From the NCBI GenBank assembly GCA_030146705.1, contig JASLBE010000051.1, forward strand, positions 1 through 44,959: 44,959 nt of DNA, given 5' to 3'. This stretch comes from Tissierellales bacterium (GTDB lineage Bacteria; Bacillota; Clostridia; Tissierellales; Tissierellaceae). The notes beneath the pieces were generated by a model, which had not been told where the DNA came from, searched no databases, and saw only the letters and a program-made list of their open reading frames with translations. The position numbers and the translations under genes were made by a program. Positions 31,119 through 39,062 of the stretch are shown piece by piece; position 1 is the first letter of the stretch; each line of letters opens with the position of its first letter.

Positions 31119-32204
31119 ATGGCATTAGAAAATATTGAATTAAAGCAAAGACTTTGTGATGAATTTAATAGGAACTACAGGAAGTATGAAAAACTTTCTA
31201 CTAAGGCACAAGGCTTAATAGAAGAATTAATTAGGAAAAATAACATAGGTGTAAAGTCCATAACTGTTAGGACTAAGGATATGGAAAGCTTAAAGAGAAA
31301 GATAGAAAGTAAAAATTATAAGTACTCTTCCCTGGAGCAAATAACTGACTTAAGTGGGGTTAGGGTAATAACATATTATTCAGATGATGTATATAAGGTT
31401 GAAGAAATTATAAAAAATAATTTTAAGGTAGATAGTTTTAATTCAATAGATAAGGCAAAAATTTTAGAATATGATAGGTTTGGCTACTTGTCCCTCCACT
31501 ATGTTGTGGAATTGACAGAAGACCAGTGTAAAAGACTTGACCTTATGGACCTAAGAGGTTATAAGTTTGAAATTCAAATAAGGTCTATCCTTCAAGATGC
31601 CTGGGCAGAAATAGAACATGACCTAGGTTATAAAAATAAAAAGACTGTTCCTAGGAAGATTAAGAGGGATTTTTCTAGGCTGGCGGGCTTACTTGAATTA
31701 GCTGATAAGGAGTTTCAAAACATAAGGGACTATATAGAAAACTATGAAAATGAGGTTATATCTGAGGTTAAGATAATCCAAGATAGGGTTATTATTGATG
31801 ATGTTTCCATAAGGGCCTATATAAACCATAATGAAAAGTATAGGGAAATCCTTTATAAGTTAGGTGAGGAGGTTCCTATTAGGAAGATGCATAAGGATAG
31901 TGATATTGCCAAGCATTTAATATCAGTAGACATTTTGACCCTAAATGAACTTGAGGACTTAATAGCTGAAAACCTAAGCTTCATTATGAATATGATGAGG
32001 TATGAAAAACTTAGGGTCTATAATTTTATAGGTGAGGCTGATATCTTGCTTTATGTTTGCTATGCAAAACTTCTTAAGGGGGATAATCCTGAAAAGAAGC
32101 TTATAGAGTTTTGGGACAATAATGGTTATACTACTAAGGGCATTACCAAAGACCATAAGTTAATATGGATAGAAAATCTTAAAAAATATATGGAAAGGGA
32201 CTAG
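31119..32204 (+). CDS. RelA/SpoT-domain (p)ppGpp synthetase-like protein
   Basis: A 361-residue protein with only the synthetase domain of the RelA/SpoT family (about residues 45-180). VRTKDMESLKRKI (50-62), TDLSGVRVITYYSDD (76-90), GYLSLHYVV (122-130) and EIQIRSILQDAWAEIEHDLGYK (151-172) correspond to the conserved nucleotide-binding and catalytic segments, with Asp77 in the expected place. There is no HD hydrolase, TGS or ACT domain. A 180-residue C-terminal helical extension is longer than in RelP or RelQ small synthetases and is unrecognised. It probably makes an alarmone (ppGpp or a related nucleotide) under stress. It is monocistronic, with its own promoter and terminator. Confidence 0.85.
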   Translation: MALENIELKQRLCDEFNRNYRKYEKLSTKAQGLIEELIRKNNIGVKSITVRTKDMESLKRKIESKNYKYSSLEQITDLSGVRVITYYSDDVYKVEEIIKNNFKVDSFNSIDKAKILEYDRFGYLSLHYVVELTEDQCKRLDLMDLRGYKFEIQIRSILQDAWAEIEHDLGYKNKKTVPRKIKRDFSRLAGLLELADKEFQNIRDYIENYENEVISEVKIIQDRVIIDDVSIRAYINHNEKYREILYKLGEEVPIRKMHKDSDIAKHLISVDILTLNELEDLIAENLSFIMNMMRYEKLRVYNFIGEADILLYVCYAKLLKGDNPEKKLIEFWDNNGYTTKGITKDHKLIWIENLKKYMERD

Positions 32205-32222
32205 TTTTCTAGTCCTTTTTTT
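32194..32222 (+). terminator. Terminator of the RelA/SpoT-domain gene
   Basis: GGACTAG (32198-32204) pairs with CTAGTCC (32209-32215), TTTT loop, then T7; the stem overlaps the stop codon. Confidence 0.85.
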
Positions 32223-32379
32223 GTTTAAAACTATAAAAATTTAAGAAAAAGTAAGATTTCATTAGGAATTTAAGGTTAAAAATTAAAATTTAGGAGATAA
32301 ACCTTTAAAGAACCTTGAATTTAGAAAAAAAGATACTTGCTTTTAAAACCTATATACAGTAACATATGTATTGTAAGGT

Positions 32380-32406
32380 TTAGCACTCGGTAAATAAGAC
32401 TGCTAA
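32380..32406. promoter_or_regulatory. CIRCE element (HrcA operator)
   Basis: TTAGCACTC (32380-32388), a 9-base spacer and GACTGCTAA (32398-32406). This matches the CIRCE consensus TTAGCACTC-N9-GAGTGCTAA with a single mismatch. It lies upstream of groES, so HrcA (not encoded in the window) is expected to repress groESL until heat or misfolding stress. Confidence 0.93.
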
Positions 32407-32434
32407 CAAGAAGAAATATTTAGGAGGTATGATT

Positions 32435-32716
32435 ATGAAATTAAAACCATTAGGAACTAGGGTTGTTATTAAACTAGTAGAGGCTAAAGAAGAAACGGAA
32501 TCTGGCATAATTTTAACTGGTAGTGCCAAGGAAGAACCAAAAATAGCTGAAGTTTTAGCTATTGGTGATGGAATTTTAAATGATGAAAAGAAAAAAGATG
32601 AGCTTAAGCTAGGCGATAAAGTAGTATTCTCCGAATATGCAGGAAGTAAGGTAGAACTAGATGGAGAAGAGTATATAGTTATTAACTTAAATGATATATT
32701 AGCAGTTATTGAGTAG
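32435..32716 (+). CDS. groES: Co-chaperonin GroES
   Basis: A 93-residue GroES. MKLKPLGTRVVIKLVEAKEETESGIILTGSAKEEPKIAEVLAIG is full-family-like (mobile loop at ETESGIILTG), and it ends VINLNDILAVIE. It caps GroEL and assists folding. AGGAGG at 32422-32427 is correctly spaced from ATG 32435; ATG 32429 is too close. It is 21 bases before groEL. Confidence 0.97.
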   Translation: MKLKPLGTRVVIKLVEAKEETESGIILTGSAKEEPKIAEVLAIGDGILNDEKKKDELKLGDKVVFSEYAGSKVELDGEEYIVINLNDILAVIE

Positions 32717-32737
32717 AAATTAGGAGGAGTGATTAGT

Positions 32738-34366
32738 ATGGCTAAAGAAATAAAGTTTAGTGAAGATGCACGTCGTTCTATGGAGGCTGGAATTAATAAA
32801 CTTGCAGATACAGTTAAGGTTACCCTAGGACCAAAGGGTAGGAATGTTGTTTTAGATAAGTCTTTTGGAGCACCACTTATTACTAATGATGGTGTAACAA
32901 TTGCTAGGGAAATAGAGCTGGAAGATAGGTATGAAAATATGGGTGCTCAACTTGTTAAGGAGGTTGCTGTTAAGACTCAAGATGTAGCAGGAGATGGTAC
33001 AACAACTGCAACCCTATTAGCCCAAGCAATTGTTAGGGAGGGGCTTAAAAATGTTGCAGCAGGTGCCAATCCTATTATTCTACAAAGGGGTATTAAAAAA
33101 GCAGTAGACAAGGTTGTTGAAGAGTTAAGAGCTAATTCTGTAACTATTGATTCTAAAGAGTCTATTGCCCAAGTAGCAAGTATTTCTGCTGGTAGTAAGG
33201 AAATTGGAGACTTAATTTCTCAGGCTATGGAAAAGGTAGGAAAAGAAGGAGTTATAACTGTTGAAGAATCTCGTTCTACAGGGACTACTTTAGATGTTGT
33301 AGAAGGTATGCAGTTTGATAGGGGTTATGTTTCAGCTTATATGGCAAGCGACAAGGAAAGAATGGTTGCTGAATTATCTGACCCATATATTTTAATAACA
33401 GACCAAAAAATTAATAATATCCAACAAATTCTTCCTACTTTAGAGAAAATTGTTGAGGCTAATAAGCCATTATTGATTATTGCTGATGATGTTGAAACAG
33501 AAGCTATGGCTACCTTGGTAGTAAACCAATTAAGGGGAACTTTTAATTGTGTCGTTGTTAAGGCGCCAGGTTTTGGAGATAAGAGAAAGGAAATGCTAGA
33601 AGATATAGCTATCTTGACTGGAGCTAGGGTAATTTCTAGTGACCTTGGTGAAAAACTAGAAGAAGCAACTATGGAAGACCTAGGTGGAGCAAGTAAGGTT
33701 AAGGTAGATAAGGACAATACAGTTATAGTTGATGGAGCAGGAGACCAAGCTAAAATAGAGGAAAGAATAAGTCAAATGAAGAGCCAGCTTGAAAATATGG
33801 ACTCTGAGTTTGATAGGGAGAAAGTCCAAGAAAGGTTGGCTAAGCTATCTGGAGGAGTTGCAGTTATTCATGTTGGAGCAGCTTCTGAGACAGAGTTGAA
33901 AGAAAGAAAGTCTAGGATAGAAGACGCCCTAGCTGCTACTCGTGCAGCAGTTGAAGAGGGAATAGTTCCAGGAGGTGGAACTGCTCTTGCAGATACTATA
34001 AAATCTGTTGCAAGTCTTGCAGACGGTGTTCATGGAGATGAAAAAACAGGTATAAATATAATAGTTAGGGCCTTAGAAGAACCAGTTAGACAAATTGCAG
34101 ACAATGCTGGATTAGAAGGATCTATAATAGTAGAAAAGGTAAAAGAAAATGAAATCGGTATAGGTTTTGACGCTATGAATGAAGAATTTGTAGATATGAT
34201 TAAGGCTGGTATTGTAGACCCAACAAAGGTTACAAGAAATGCAATCTTAAATGCATCATCAGTATCAGCTATGGTCCTTACAACAGAGGCGGCAATAGCT
34301 GATGTTAAAGAGGAAGAAGACCCAATGGCAGGTATGGGAATGCCAGGTATGGGCGGTATGATGTAA
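32738..34366 (+). CDS. groEL: Chaperonin GroEL
   Basis: A 542-residue chaperonin with the full GroEL sequence. KVTLGPKGRNVVLDKSFG, the ATP-site GDGTTTATLLAQAI, the signature AAVEEGIVPGGGTALAD and the flexible Gly-Met C-terminus (GMGMPGMGGMM) are all present. ATG 32738 is preceded by AGGAGGAG at 32722-32729. It is co-transcribed with groES under CIRCE control and ended by a terminator at 34384. Confidence 0.98.
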   Translation: MAKEIKFSEDARRSMEAGINKLADTVKVTLGPKGRNVVLDKSFGAPLITNDGVTIAREIELEDRYENMGAQLVKEVAVKTQDVAGDGTTTATLLAQAIVREGLKNVAAGANPIILQRGIKKAVDKVVEELRANSVTIDSKESIAQVASISAGSKEIGDLISQAMEKVGKEGVITVEESRSTGTTLDVVEGMQFDRGYVSAYMASDKERMVAELSDPYILITDQKINNIQQILPTLEKIVEANKPLLIIADDVETEAMATLVVNQLRGTFNCVVVKAPGFGDKRKEMLEDIAILTGARVISSDLGEKLEEATMEDLGGASKVKVDKDNTVIVDGAGDQAKIEERISQMKSQLENMDSEFDREKVQERLAKLSGGVAVIHVGAASETELKERKSRIEDALAATRAAVEEGIVPGGGTALADTIKSVASLADGVHGDEKTGINIIVRALEEPVRQIADNAGLEGSIIVEKVKENEIGIGFDAMNEEFVDMIKAGIVDPTKVTRNAILNASSVSAMVLTTEAAIADVKEEEDPMAGMGMPGMGGMM

Positions 34367-34383
34367 AAAATTAAATAGATATA

Positions 34384-34416
34384 AAAAAATCTCTCGACTA
34401 ATCGGGAGATTTTTTA
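34384..34416 (+). terminator. Terminator of groESL
   Basis: AATCTCTCGA with TCGGGAGATT (one G-U) around a 4-base loop, flanked by A and T runs. Confidence 0.87.
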
Positions 34417-34440
34417 TATAATAAAGTCTTGTTTTACTAT

Positions 34441-34467
34441 TTAAGAAATAATTAAGATTTTGTTAAC
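34441..34467 (+). promoter_or_regulatory. Second TTAAG direct repeat (CiaR/OmpR-type box)
   Basis: TTAAG at 34441 and 34452 and TTAAC at 34463, 11 bases apart. The -10-like TATATT at 34489-34494 is 26 bases after the third copy's first base, the same distance as at the efflux operon (962 to 988). The sequences after the -10 (AGGTATA) also match. Confidence 0.65.
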
Positions 34468-34528
34468 TAATAATAAACATCTTAGTTATATATTAGGTAT
34501 AGTAAATTAGGAGGACTATAAAATAGAA

Positions 34529-35068
34529 ATGGACAGAAAAATATATATATTATTGACCTATAGTGGTACAGTATTATCAAAAATAATTAAAATGTTTACT
34601 AGGGAACCCTATTCCCATGTTTCAGTTTCCTTAGATGTGGACCTAGATGAACTATATAGTTTTGGAAGGAAGGTACCGACCAATCCACTTTTTGCAGGTT
34701 TTGTAAAAGAGGATGTTATAAATGGGGTCTATGCCCAGTTTCCAAAAACTAAGTGTGCACTTTATGAAGTCAAGATATCAGAAGATAATTATGAGAAACT
34801 TTTACTTGAGCTAGAGAAATTTAAAAGCTGCAAGGACAAGTATAAATACAATTTGGCTGGGCTTTTAGGTTACTTATTAAATAAGCCAATAGACAGGGAA
34901 TATAGGTATTTTTGCTCCCAGTTTGTTTCAGAGATATTAAATAATAGTGGGGTTAGGCTTATAGATAAGCCTGCACCATTAACCTCTCCTGGAGACTTTA
35001 GGAGGTGTGGAGACCTGGAATTAATTTATGAGGGAGAATTAAATAAGTACAAGAGTATAAAAATTTAG
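34529..35068 (+). CDS. Permuted NlpC/P60-like (YiiX-type) papain-fold protein
   Basis: A 179-residue protein with the circularly permuted NlpC/P60 arrangement, in which His precedes Cys. His30 in EPYSHVSVSLD and Cys129 in YFCSQFVSEIL are the likely catalytic pair. These YiiX-like enzymes are thought to be cysteine peptidases, amidases or acyltransferases acting on wall or lipid substrates; the actual substrate is unknown. No signal peptide is evident. GGAGGA (34510-34515) is 13 bases from ATG 34529, a longer spacing than usual. It is alone, behind the second TTAAG box, and may share a stimulus with the efflux operon at 1024-4689. Confidence 0.8.
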   Translation: MDRKIYILLTYSGTVLSKIIKMFTREPYSHVSVSLDVDLDELYSFGRKVPTNPLFAGFVKEDVINGVYAQFPKTKCALYEVKISEDNYEKLLLELEKFKSCKDKYKYNLAGLLGYLLNKPIDREYRYFCSQFVSEILNNSGVRLIDKPAPLTSPGDFRRCGDLELIYEGELNKYKSIKI

Positions 35069-35093
35069 GTCGTTAGGAAATTAAATAGGGTAA

Positions 35094-35128
35094 TTAAAAA
35101 AGAGTAGCTATTAGCTACTCTTTTTTAA
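35094..35128. terminator. Bidirectional terminator
   Basis: A perfect 16-bp stem (35094-35109 with 35113-35128) with an ATT loop, A run on the left and T run on the right. It lies between convergent genes, and the antiporter stop codon is inside it. Confidence 0.92.
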
Positions 35129-36289
35129 TAGCTTGGAAGAGGAGTAATCTATTAGAAAGGCTCCAAGAGGGGCTGTAACTAGGATAGAAAGAACAGCCAG
35201 GCTTAGGATTAGGTCTCCTACTGGAAGACCTAGGCTTAGGGGTATTCCGCCTATAGCTGCTTGGACAGTTGCCTTTGGTAGGTAGGCTATTATGCAAAAG
35301 GTCTTTTCTTTTAAATTATAGTCCAAGCCTTTAATTGATATTAGGACTCCAATAGACCTTGCAAGGAGACCAAAAGCAAGAATTACTAGGCCTAGTCCAC
35401 TAGCCTTAAGGGCCAGGGGAATATTGACCTCAGCCCCAATTAGGGTGAATAAAAAAACTTGGGCAAGATTCCAGGCCCCATTAAAAGATTTAGTTAAAAT
35501 AAGGGAGTTTTCATAGGATTTTTCTCTTATTATAAAGCCTAAGACCATAATGGTTAGAAGGCTGGCAACTTTTATCCTGCCAGAGAAAAAACTGTCTAAT
35601 TGAGAAAGCAACAAGGCAGTTGAAAAAACTAAGACTGACATATCATTAGGCTTTAGCCTTTTAAGGATATAGACTAGGACTAGACCTAGGCATAGGCCTA
35701 TAAGGCCACCGAAAAATATAGATAGGGGGATATTTAGTAATTGGAGGCCAAGACTTGTACCCTTATTAAAGTAAAGTCCTAGGAAGCTAGTAAAAATAGT
35801 AATGGCAAAAACATCATCTATGGATGCACTGGTTATTATCAAGGTGGGTATGTCCTTTTCCACGCCTAGGCCTTGGTCCATAAGTTTTAACATAGATGGT
35901 ACTACAACAGCAGGAGATACGGCTGCCAAGATAAAGCCTAAAATGCCTCCTTCAACAAAGGAAAAGCCAAGTAGTTTTTGGGCAAGTAGGGCTACGGCTA
36001 AACCTTCTAAGACTCCAGGTATAAAGCTCATTTTAAAGCTAGCAAGGCCTACATTTTTTAAACTTTTCCTGCTTATGCCCAGGCCCGCCCTAAGTAAGAT
36101 AATAATTAGGGCAATAGTCCTAAGGTCTCCTGAGATATTCATAAGGCTTGGGTCAATTAGGTCCAGGCAACTGGGACCTATTAACATACCAAAAAATAGC
36201 ATACCTAAAAGTTCAGGAAAGTTAAAAAAATTGAACAATATTTTTATTAAAAAACCAAATAGTAAAATAAAGGCTAAGCTTGTTATCAA
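35111..36289 (-). CDS. Cation/proton antiporter (CPA family), fluoride-riboswitch controlled
   Basis: A 392-residue, very hydrophobic protein with about 12 membrane segments. LRAGLGISRKSL (about residues 66-77), ILAAVSPAVVVPSMLKLMDQG and TSASIDDVFAITIF (Asp-Asp of the transport site) are the CPA antiporter signatures. It should exchange Na+ or K+, or possibly another ion, for protons. The start is TTG 36287-36289 with GGAGGG five bases upstream. A fluoride riboswitch lies in the leader, so expression is probably turned on by fluoride. The link suggests a role in tolerating fluoride (acid or ion balance, or export); that function is inferred, not shown. Confidence 0.9.
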   Translation of the reverse strand: MITSLAFILLFGFLIKILFNFFNFPELLGMLFFGMLIGPSCLDLIDPSLMNISGDLRTIALIIILLRAGLGISRKSLKNVGLASFKMSFIPGVLEGLAVALLAQKLLGFSFVEGGILGFILAAVSPAVVVPSMLKLMDQGLGVEKDIPTLIITSASIDDVFAITIFTSFLGLYFNKGTSLGLQLLNIPLSIFFGGLIGLCLGLVLVYILKRLKPNDMSVLVFSTALLLSQLDSFFSGRIKVASLLTIMVLGFIIREKSYENSLILTKSFNGAWNLAQVFLFTLIGAEVNIPLALKASGLGLVILAFGLLARSIGVLISIKGLDYNLKEKTFCIIAYLPKATVQAAIGGIPLSLGLPVGDLILSLAVLSILVTAPLGAFLIDYSSSKLLKKSS

Positions 36290-36305
36290 AAAATCCCTCC
36301 TTAAA

Positions 36306-36342
36306 ATAAAAAATGACCCCTATGATGAAATCATAGGAGTCA
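36306..36342 (-). terminator. Fluoride riboswitch expression-platform terminator
   Basis: On the minus strand TGACTCCTATGAT pairs with ATCATAGGGGTCA (one G-U) around a TTC loop, followed by T6. Its first arm uses the conserved 3' bases of the aptamer, so aptamer folding and terminator formation compete. Confidence 0.88.
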
Positions 36343-36377
36343 TTAGCTTTCGCGGTTATGGTGAACTCCATCACCAG
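36331..36377 (-). promoter_or_regulatory. Fluoride riboswitch (crcB motif)
   Basis: On the minus strand the sequence runs GGTGATGGAGTTCACC, ATAACCGC, a short hairpin and TAATGACTCCTAT. This matches the conserved core of the fluoride riboswitch class (GAUGG, GUUC, the AUAA-CGC segment, the UAAUGACUCCUA end). Fluoride binding should prevent the overlapping terminator at 36306-36342 and allow transcription of the antiporter gene. Confidence 0.94.
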
Positions 36378-36398
36378 TCTTTTAAATTATATATTTAT

Positions 36399-36425
36399 AT
36401 TATATAATTATACTAAAAAAGTCAA
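36399..36425 (-). promoter_or_regulatory. Promoter of the fluoride-regulated antiporter
   Basis: On the minus strand TTGACT (36420-36425) and TATAAT (36399-36404) are 15 bases apart, about 25 bases upstream of the aptamer. Confidence 0.55.
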
Positions 36426-36734
36426 ATATTAAAAAAATTAAACATAATAACTATAAAAAAACTATTCTAAATACTAGTATTTTTTTATCGTTATGATATT
36501 ATTATTAAATAAGCTAATAGTTAAAATAAAAAGTGAAATGAGGGATGAAATATAATGACAACACTTAGAAAGATTAAATTTGCAGTTTTAATTCTTTAAT
36601 TATATGTATTCCTAGGTTTGACTAGAATAAGAGCACTACTTAAAAGATCAGGAGTATAGCTAGAGGACATAATGTAATACTATACAATTGGAAGATAGAT
36701 ACAATATTATGGTTGAAAGAAAAGGTTGGTAAAT
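36426..36734. other. Gene-free stretch before the MarR gene
   Basis: About 300 AT-rich bases. It contains only a 14-codon reading frame with a plausible start (36555-36599) and scattered stops; possibly the remnant of a lost gene. No repeats or RNA genes are visible. Confidence 0.5.
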
Positions 36735-37169
36735 ATGATTGAAGAATTTTTTTCAGAGATTTATGATAAGTTTCAGTTAAACTTTTATAAGTCAATATTT
36801 AATAATGATGAAGAATTAACAATAGTTGAATCGATTTGCCTAGAAATTATAAGAATTTTAGGCAAACCAACAGTATCAGAGCTTACAGAATTTATGAATG
36901 TATCCCAGCCAAATATGACCTACAGGGTTTCTAGGCTAGTAGAAAAGGGATATGTGACTAAGACTCAATCTGAAGTAGACAAGAGGGAATTTTTATTAGA
37001 GCCTACTGAAAAGTGCCTAGAGTTTGACAGGAAAAATAAGGAGTATATCTATAAGGTTGCAGGCAGGATGGAAGATAGGTTTAATGAAAAAGATATAACT
37101 ATATCTGGAGAGTTACTTAAGACAACTTCTGACGAATTAATGTATGAACTTAATAAGTATTTAAAATAA
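36735..37169 (+). CDS. MarR family transcriptional regulator
   Basis: A 144-residue winged-helix protein. ELTEFMNVSQPNMTYRVSRLVEKGYVTKTQSEVDKREFLL covers the recognition helix and the wing (given here in part: VSQPNMTYRVSRLVEKGYV, about residues 58-76). Amphipathic helices for dimerisation lie at both ends. MarR proteins usually sense small ligands and control efflux or stress genes; no target is evident. ATG 36735 is chosen over the upstream TTG at 36726. It is 89 bases before a small unknown gene, and a shared transcript is possible. Confidence 0.85.
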   Translation: MIEEFFSEIYDKFQLNFYKSIFNNDEELTIVESICLEIIRILGKPTVSELTEFMNVSQPNMTYRVSRLVEKGYVTKTQSEVDKREFLLEPTEKCLEFDRKNKEYIYKVAGRMEDRFNEKDITISGELLKTTSDELMYELNKYLK

Positions 37170-37258
37170 AATATAGACCAGTTCAGATGTAGCTTTAGAC
37201 TTTGCTTAAGTTTAAAGCTATATTTAATATAAGTATGATTCTTAGTGGAGGATGTATT

Positions 37259-37465
37259 ATGTATATGGATGGGGCTTATTTGGAAAAACTATATAAAAGC
37301 TTGAAATATGGAGATGAAATAAGGATAGTTAGGGACTTATCTATGGGGGCGATGGATCCAGATATGATCCAAGAACTAGGGCTTAGGTTTTTTAAGGAAA
37401 ACCAGGAGGATATCCTTTATATCTTGAGAAATTTTCCAATTATTGACTTTAGCCTATTGAAGTAG
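37259..37465 (+). CDS. Small hypothetical protein (68 aa)
   Basis: A 68-residue protein, not recognised. GGAGG at 37247-37251 is correctly spaced from ATG 37259; upstream in-frame starts at 37202 and 37235 lack such a site. The sequence has a repeated-helix look (YLEKLYKSLKYGDEIRIVRDL, in part) and ends in a hydrophobic FPIIDFSLLK. The guaB promoter overlaps its last codons. Confidence 0.65.
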   Translation: MYMDGAYLEKLYKSLKYGDEIRIVRDLSMGAMDPDMIQELGLRFFKENQEDILYILRNFPIIDFSLLK

Positions 37466-37486
37466 AGTATATTAGTATGTTATAAT
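37457..37486 (+). promoter_or_regulatory. Promoter of guaBA
   Basis: TTGAAG (37457-37462) and the extended -10 TGTTATAAT (37478-37486) lie at 18-base spacing, giving a leader of about 105 bases. No purine riboswitch is recognisable in that leader. Confidence 0.6.
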
Positions 37487-37599
37487 AAATATCTTTTAAT
37501 TGAAAAAGTGAAAACTTATCTATATAATAGATAAATAAACAAAGATATAAAAACTGGTTTATATACTTAAATATAAATTAAAAATGAGGAGGAGATTTT

Positions 37600-39051
37600 T
37601 TGAAATTTGTAGGAGAAGGATTAACTTTTGATGATGTATTACTTTTACCAGGTAAATCTGAAATTTTACCTAAAGATACTCAAATAAAGACTAGGCTTAC
37701 TAAGAATATAAATATAAATATGCCTTTAATAAGTGCTGGAATGGATACAGTAACTGAATCAAGAATGGCAATAGCTATGGCTAGGGAGGGCGGAATAGGA
37801 ATAATTCATAAGAATATGACTATAGAGCAACAGGCCTTAGAAGTAGACAGGGTTAAAAGATCTGAGCACGGGGTAATTACAGATCCTTTTTATTTGTCTA
37901 AAAATCACAAGGTAGCAGAAGCCTTAGAACTTATGGAAAGGTATAGGATTTCAGGAGTTCCAATAGTAGATGAAGGGCATAAATTAGTTGGAATAATAAC
38001 TAATAGGGATGTTAGGTTTGAAACTAACCTACAAAAAGAGATAAATGAGGTTATGACTAAGGAAAACCTAGTAACTGGCCATGAAAATATTGATATGGAT
38101 TCAGCCCTAGATATATTAAAGAAACATAAAATAGAAAAGCTTCCCCTAGTAGATGAAGATGGCAACTTAAAAGGGCTAATTACAATAAAGGATATAGAAA
38201 AGGCAATAGAATATCCTAATTCAGCAAAAGATTCCAATGGTAGACTTTTAGCTGGAGCAGCAGTTGGAGTTACTAAGGATATGATGGAAAGAGTTGACGC
38301 CCTAGTTAAGGCTAAGGTTGATGTAATAGTTATAGATACGGCTCATGGTCATTCAAGAGGGGTAATGGAGGCTGTTAAAAAAGTTAAGGCTGCTTACCCA
38401 GACTTAGATGTAATTGCTGGAAATGTTGCAACTGCAGAGGCTACTGTAGACTTAATTAAGGCTGGTGTAGATGCTGTTAAGGTAGGGATTGGACCTGGAT
38501 CTATTTGTACAACTAGGGTTGTAACGGGAATAGGGGTGCCACAAATAACAGCAGTTATTAATTGTGCTGAGGCTGCAAAGGAATATGGAGTACCAGTAAT
38601 TGCAGATGGTGGTATTAAATATTCGGGAGATATTACAAAGGCTATAGCAGCTGGAGCCTATACAGTTATGGCAGGTTCTCTTTTAGCAGGAACTTCAGAA
38701 TCTCCAGGAGAAGAGGTACTGTATGAAGGTAGAAGATGGAAAGAGTATAGGGGGATGGGTTCTCTTGCAGCTATGGATGCTGGAAGTAAGGACAGGTATT
38801 TCCAAGAAGATACTAAGAAATATGTACCAGAAGGTGTAGAGGGAAGAATTCACTTTAGGGGACCATTAGGAGATGTAGTTTATCAATTAATGGGAGGACT
38901 AAGATCAGGTATGGGATATATAGGAGCTAAAACAATAGATGACCTTCACGAAAAAGCTAGATTTATAAAAATAACATCAGCTTCACTAGTTGAAAACCAT
39001 CCGCACGATATATCCATAACTAAAGAATCTCCAAATTATACTAGAGGATAG
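37600..39051 (+). CDS. guaB: Inosine-5'-monophosphate dehydrogenase
   Basis: A 483-residue IMPDH that oxidises IMP to XMP with NAD+, the committed step to GMP. The barrel starts with EGLTFDDVLLLPGKSEILP; two CBS domains are inserted at about residues 90-205. The active-site loop is GIGPGSICTTRVV with catalytic Cys303, and the flap carries the RGMGSLAAM segment. The start is TTG 37600 with GGAGG just upstream. It is followed 11 bases later by guaA, so the two steps IMP to XMP to GMP are encoded together. Confidence 0.97.
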   Translation: MKFVGEGLTFDDVLLLPGKSEILPKDTQIKTRLTKNININMPLISAGMDTVTESRMAIAMAREGGIGIIHKNMTIEQQALEVDRVKRSEHGVITDPFYLSKNHKVAEALELMERYRISGVPIVDEGHKLVGIITNRDVRFETNLQKEINEVMTKENLVTGHENIDMDSALDILKKHKIEKLPLVDEDGNLKGLITIKDIEKAIEYPNSAKDSNGRLLAGAAVGVTKDMMERVDALVKAKVDVIVIDTAHGHSRGVMEAVKKVKAAYPDLDVIAGNVATAEATVDLIKAGVDAVKVGIGPGSICTTRVVTGIGVPQITAVINCAEAAKEYGVPVIADGGIKYSGDITKAIAAGAYTVMAGSLLAGTSESPGEEVLYEGRRWKEYRGMGSLAAMDAGSKDRYFQEDTKKYVPEGVEGRIHFRGPLGDVVYQLMGGLRSGMGYIGAKTIDDLHEKARFIKITSASLVENHPHDISITKESPNYTRG

Positions 39052-39062
39052 GAGGCTAAACC

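Noticed and set aside
36555..36599. 14-codon reading frame with a plausible start
   Set aside because: Too short and without conserved features; probably chance or remnant.
37487..37599. Purine riboswitch before guaB
   Set aside because: The leader lacks the conserved three-stem core of the purine aptamer.
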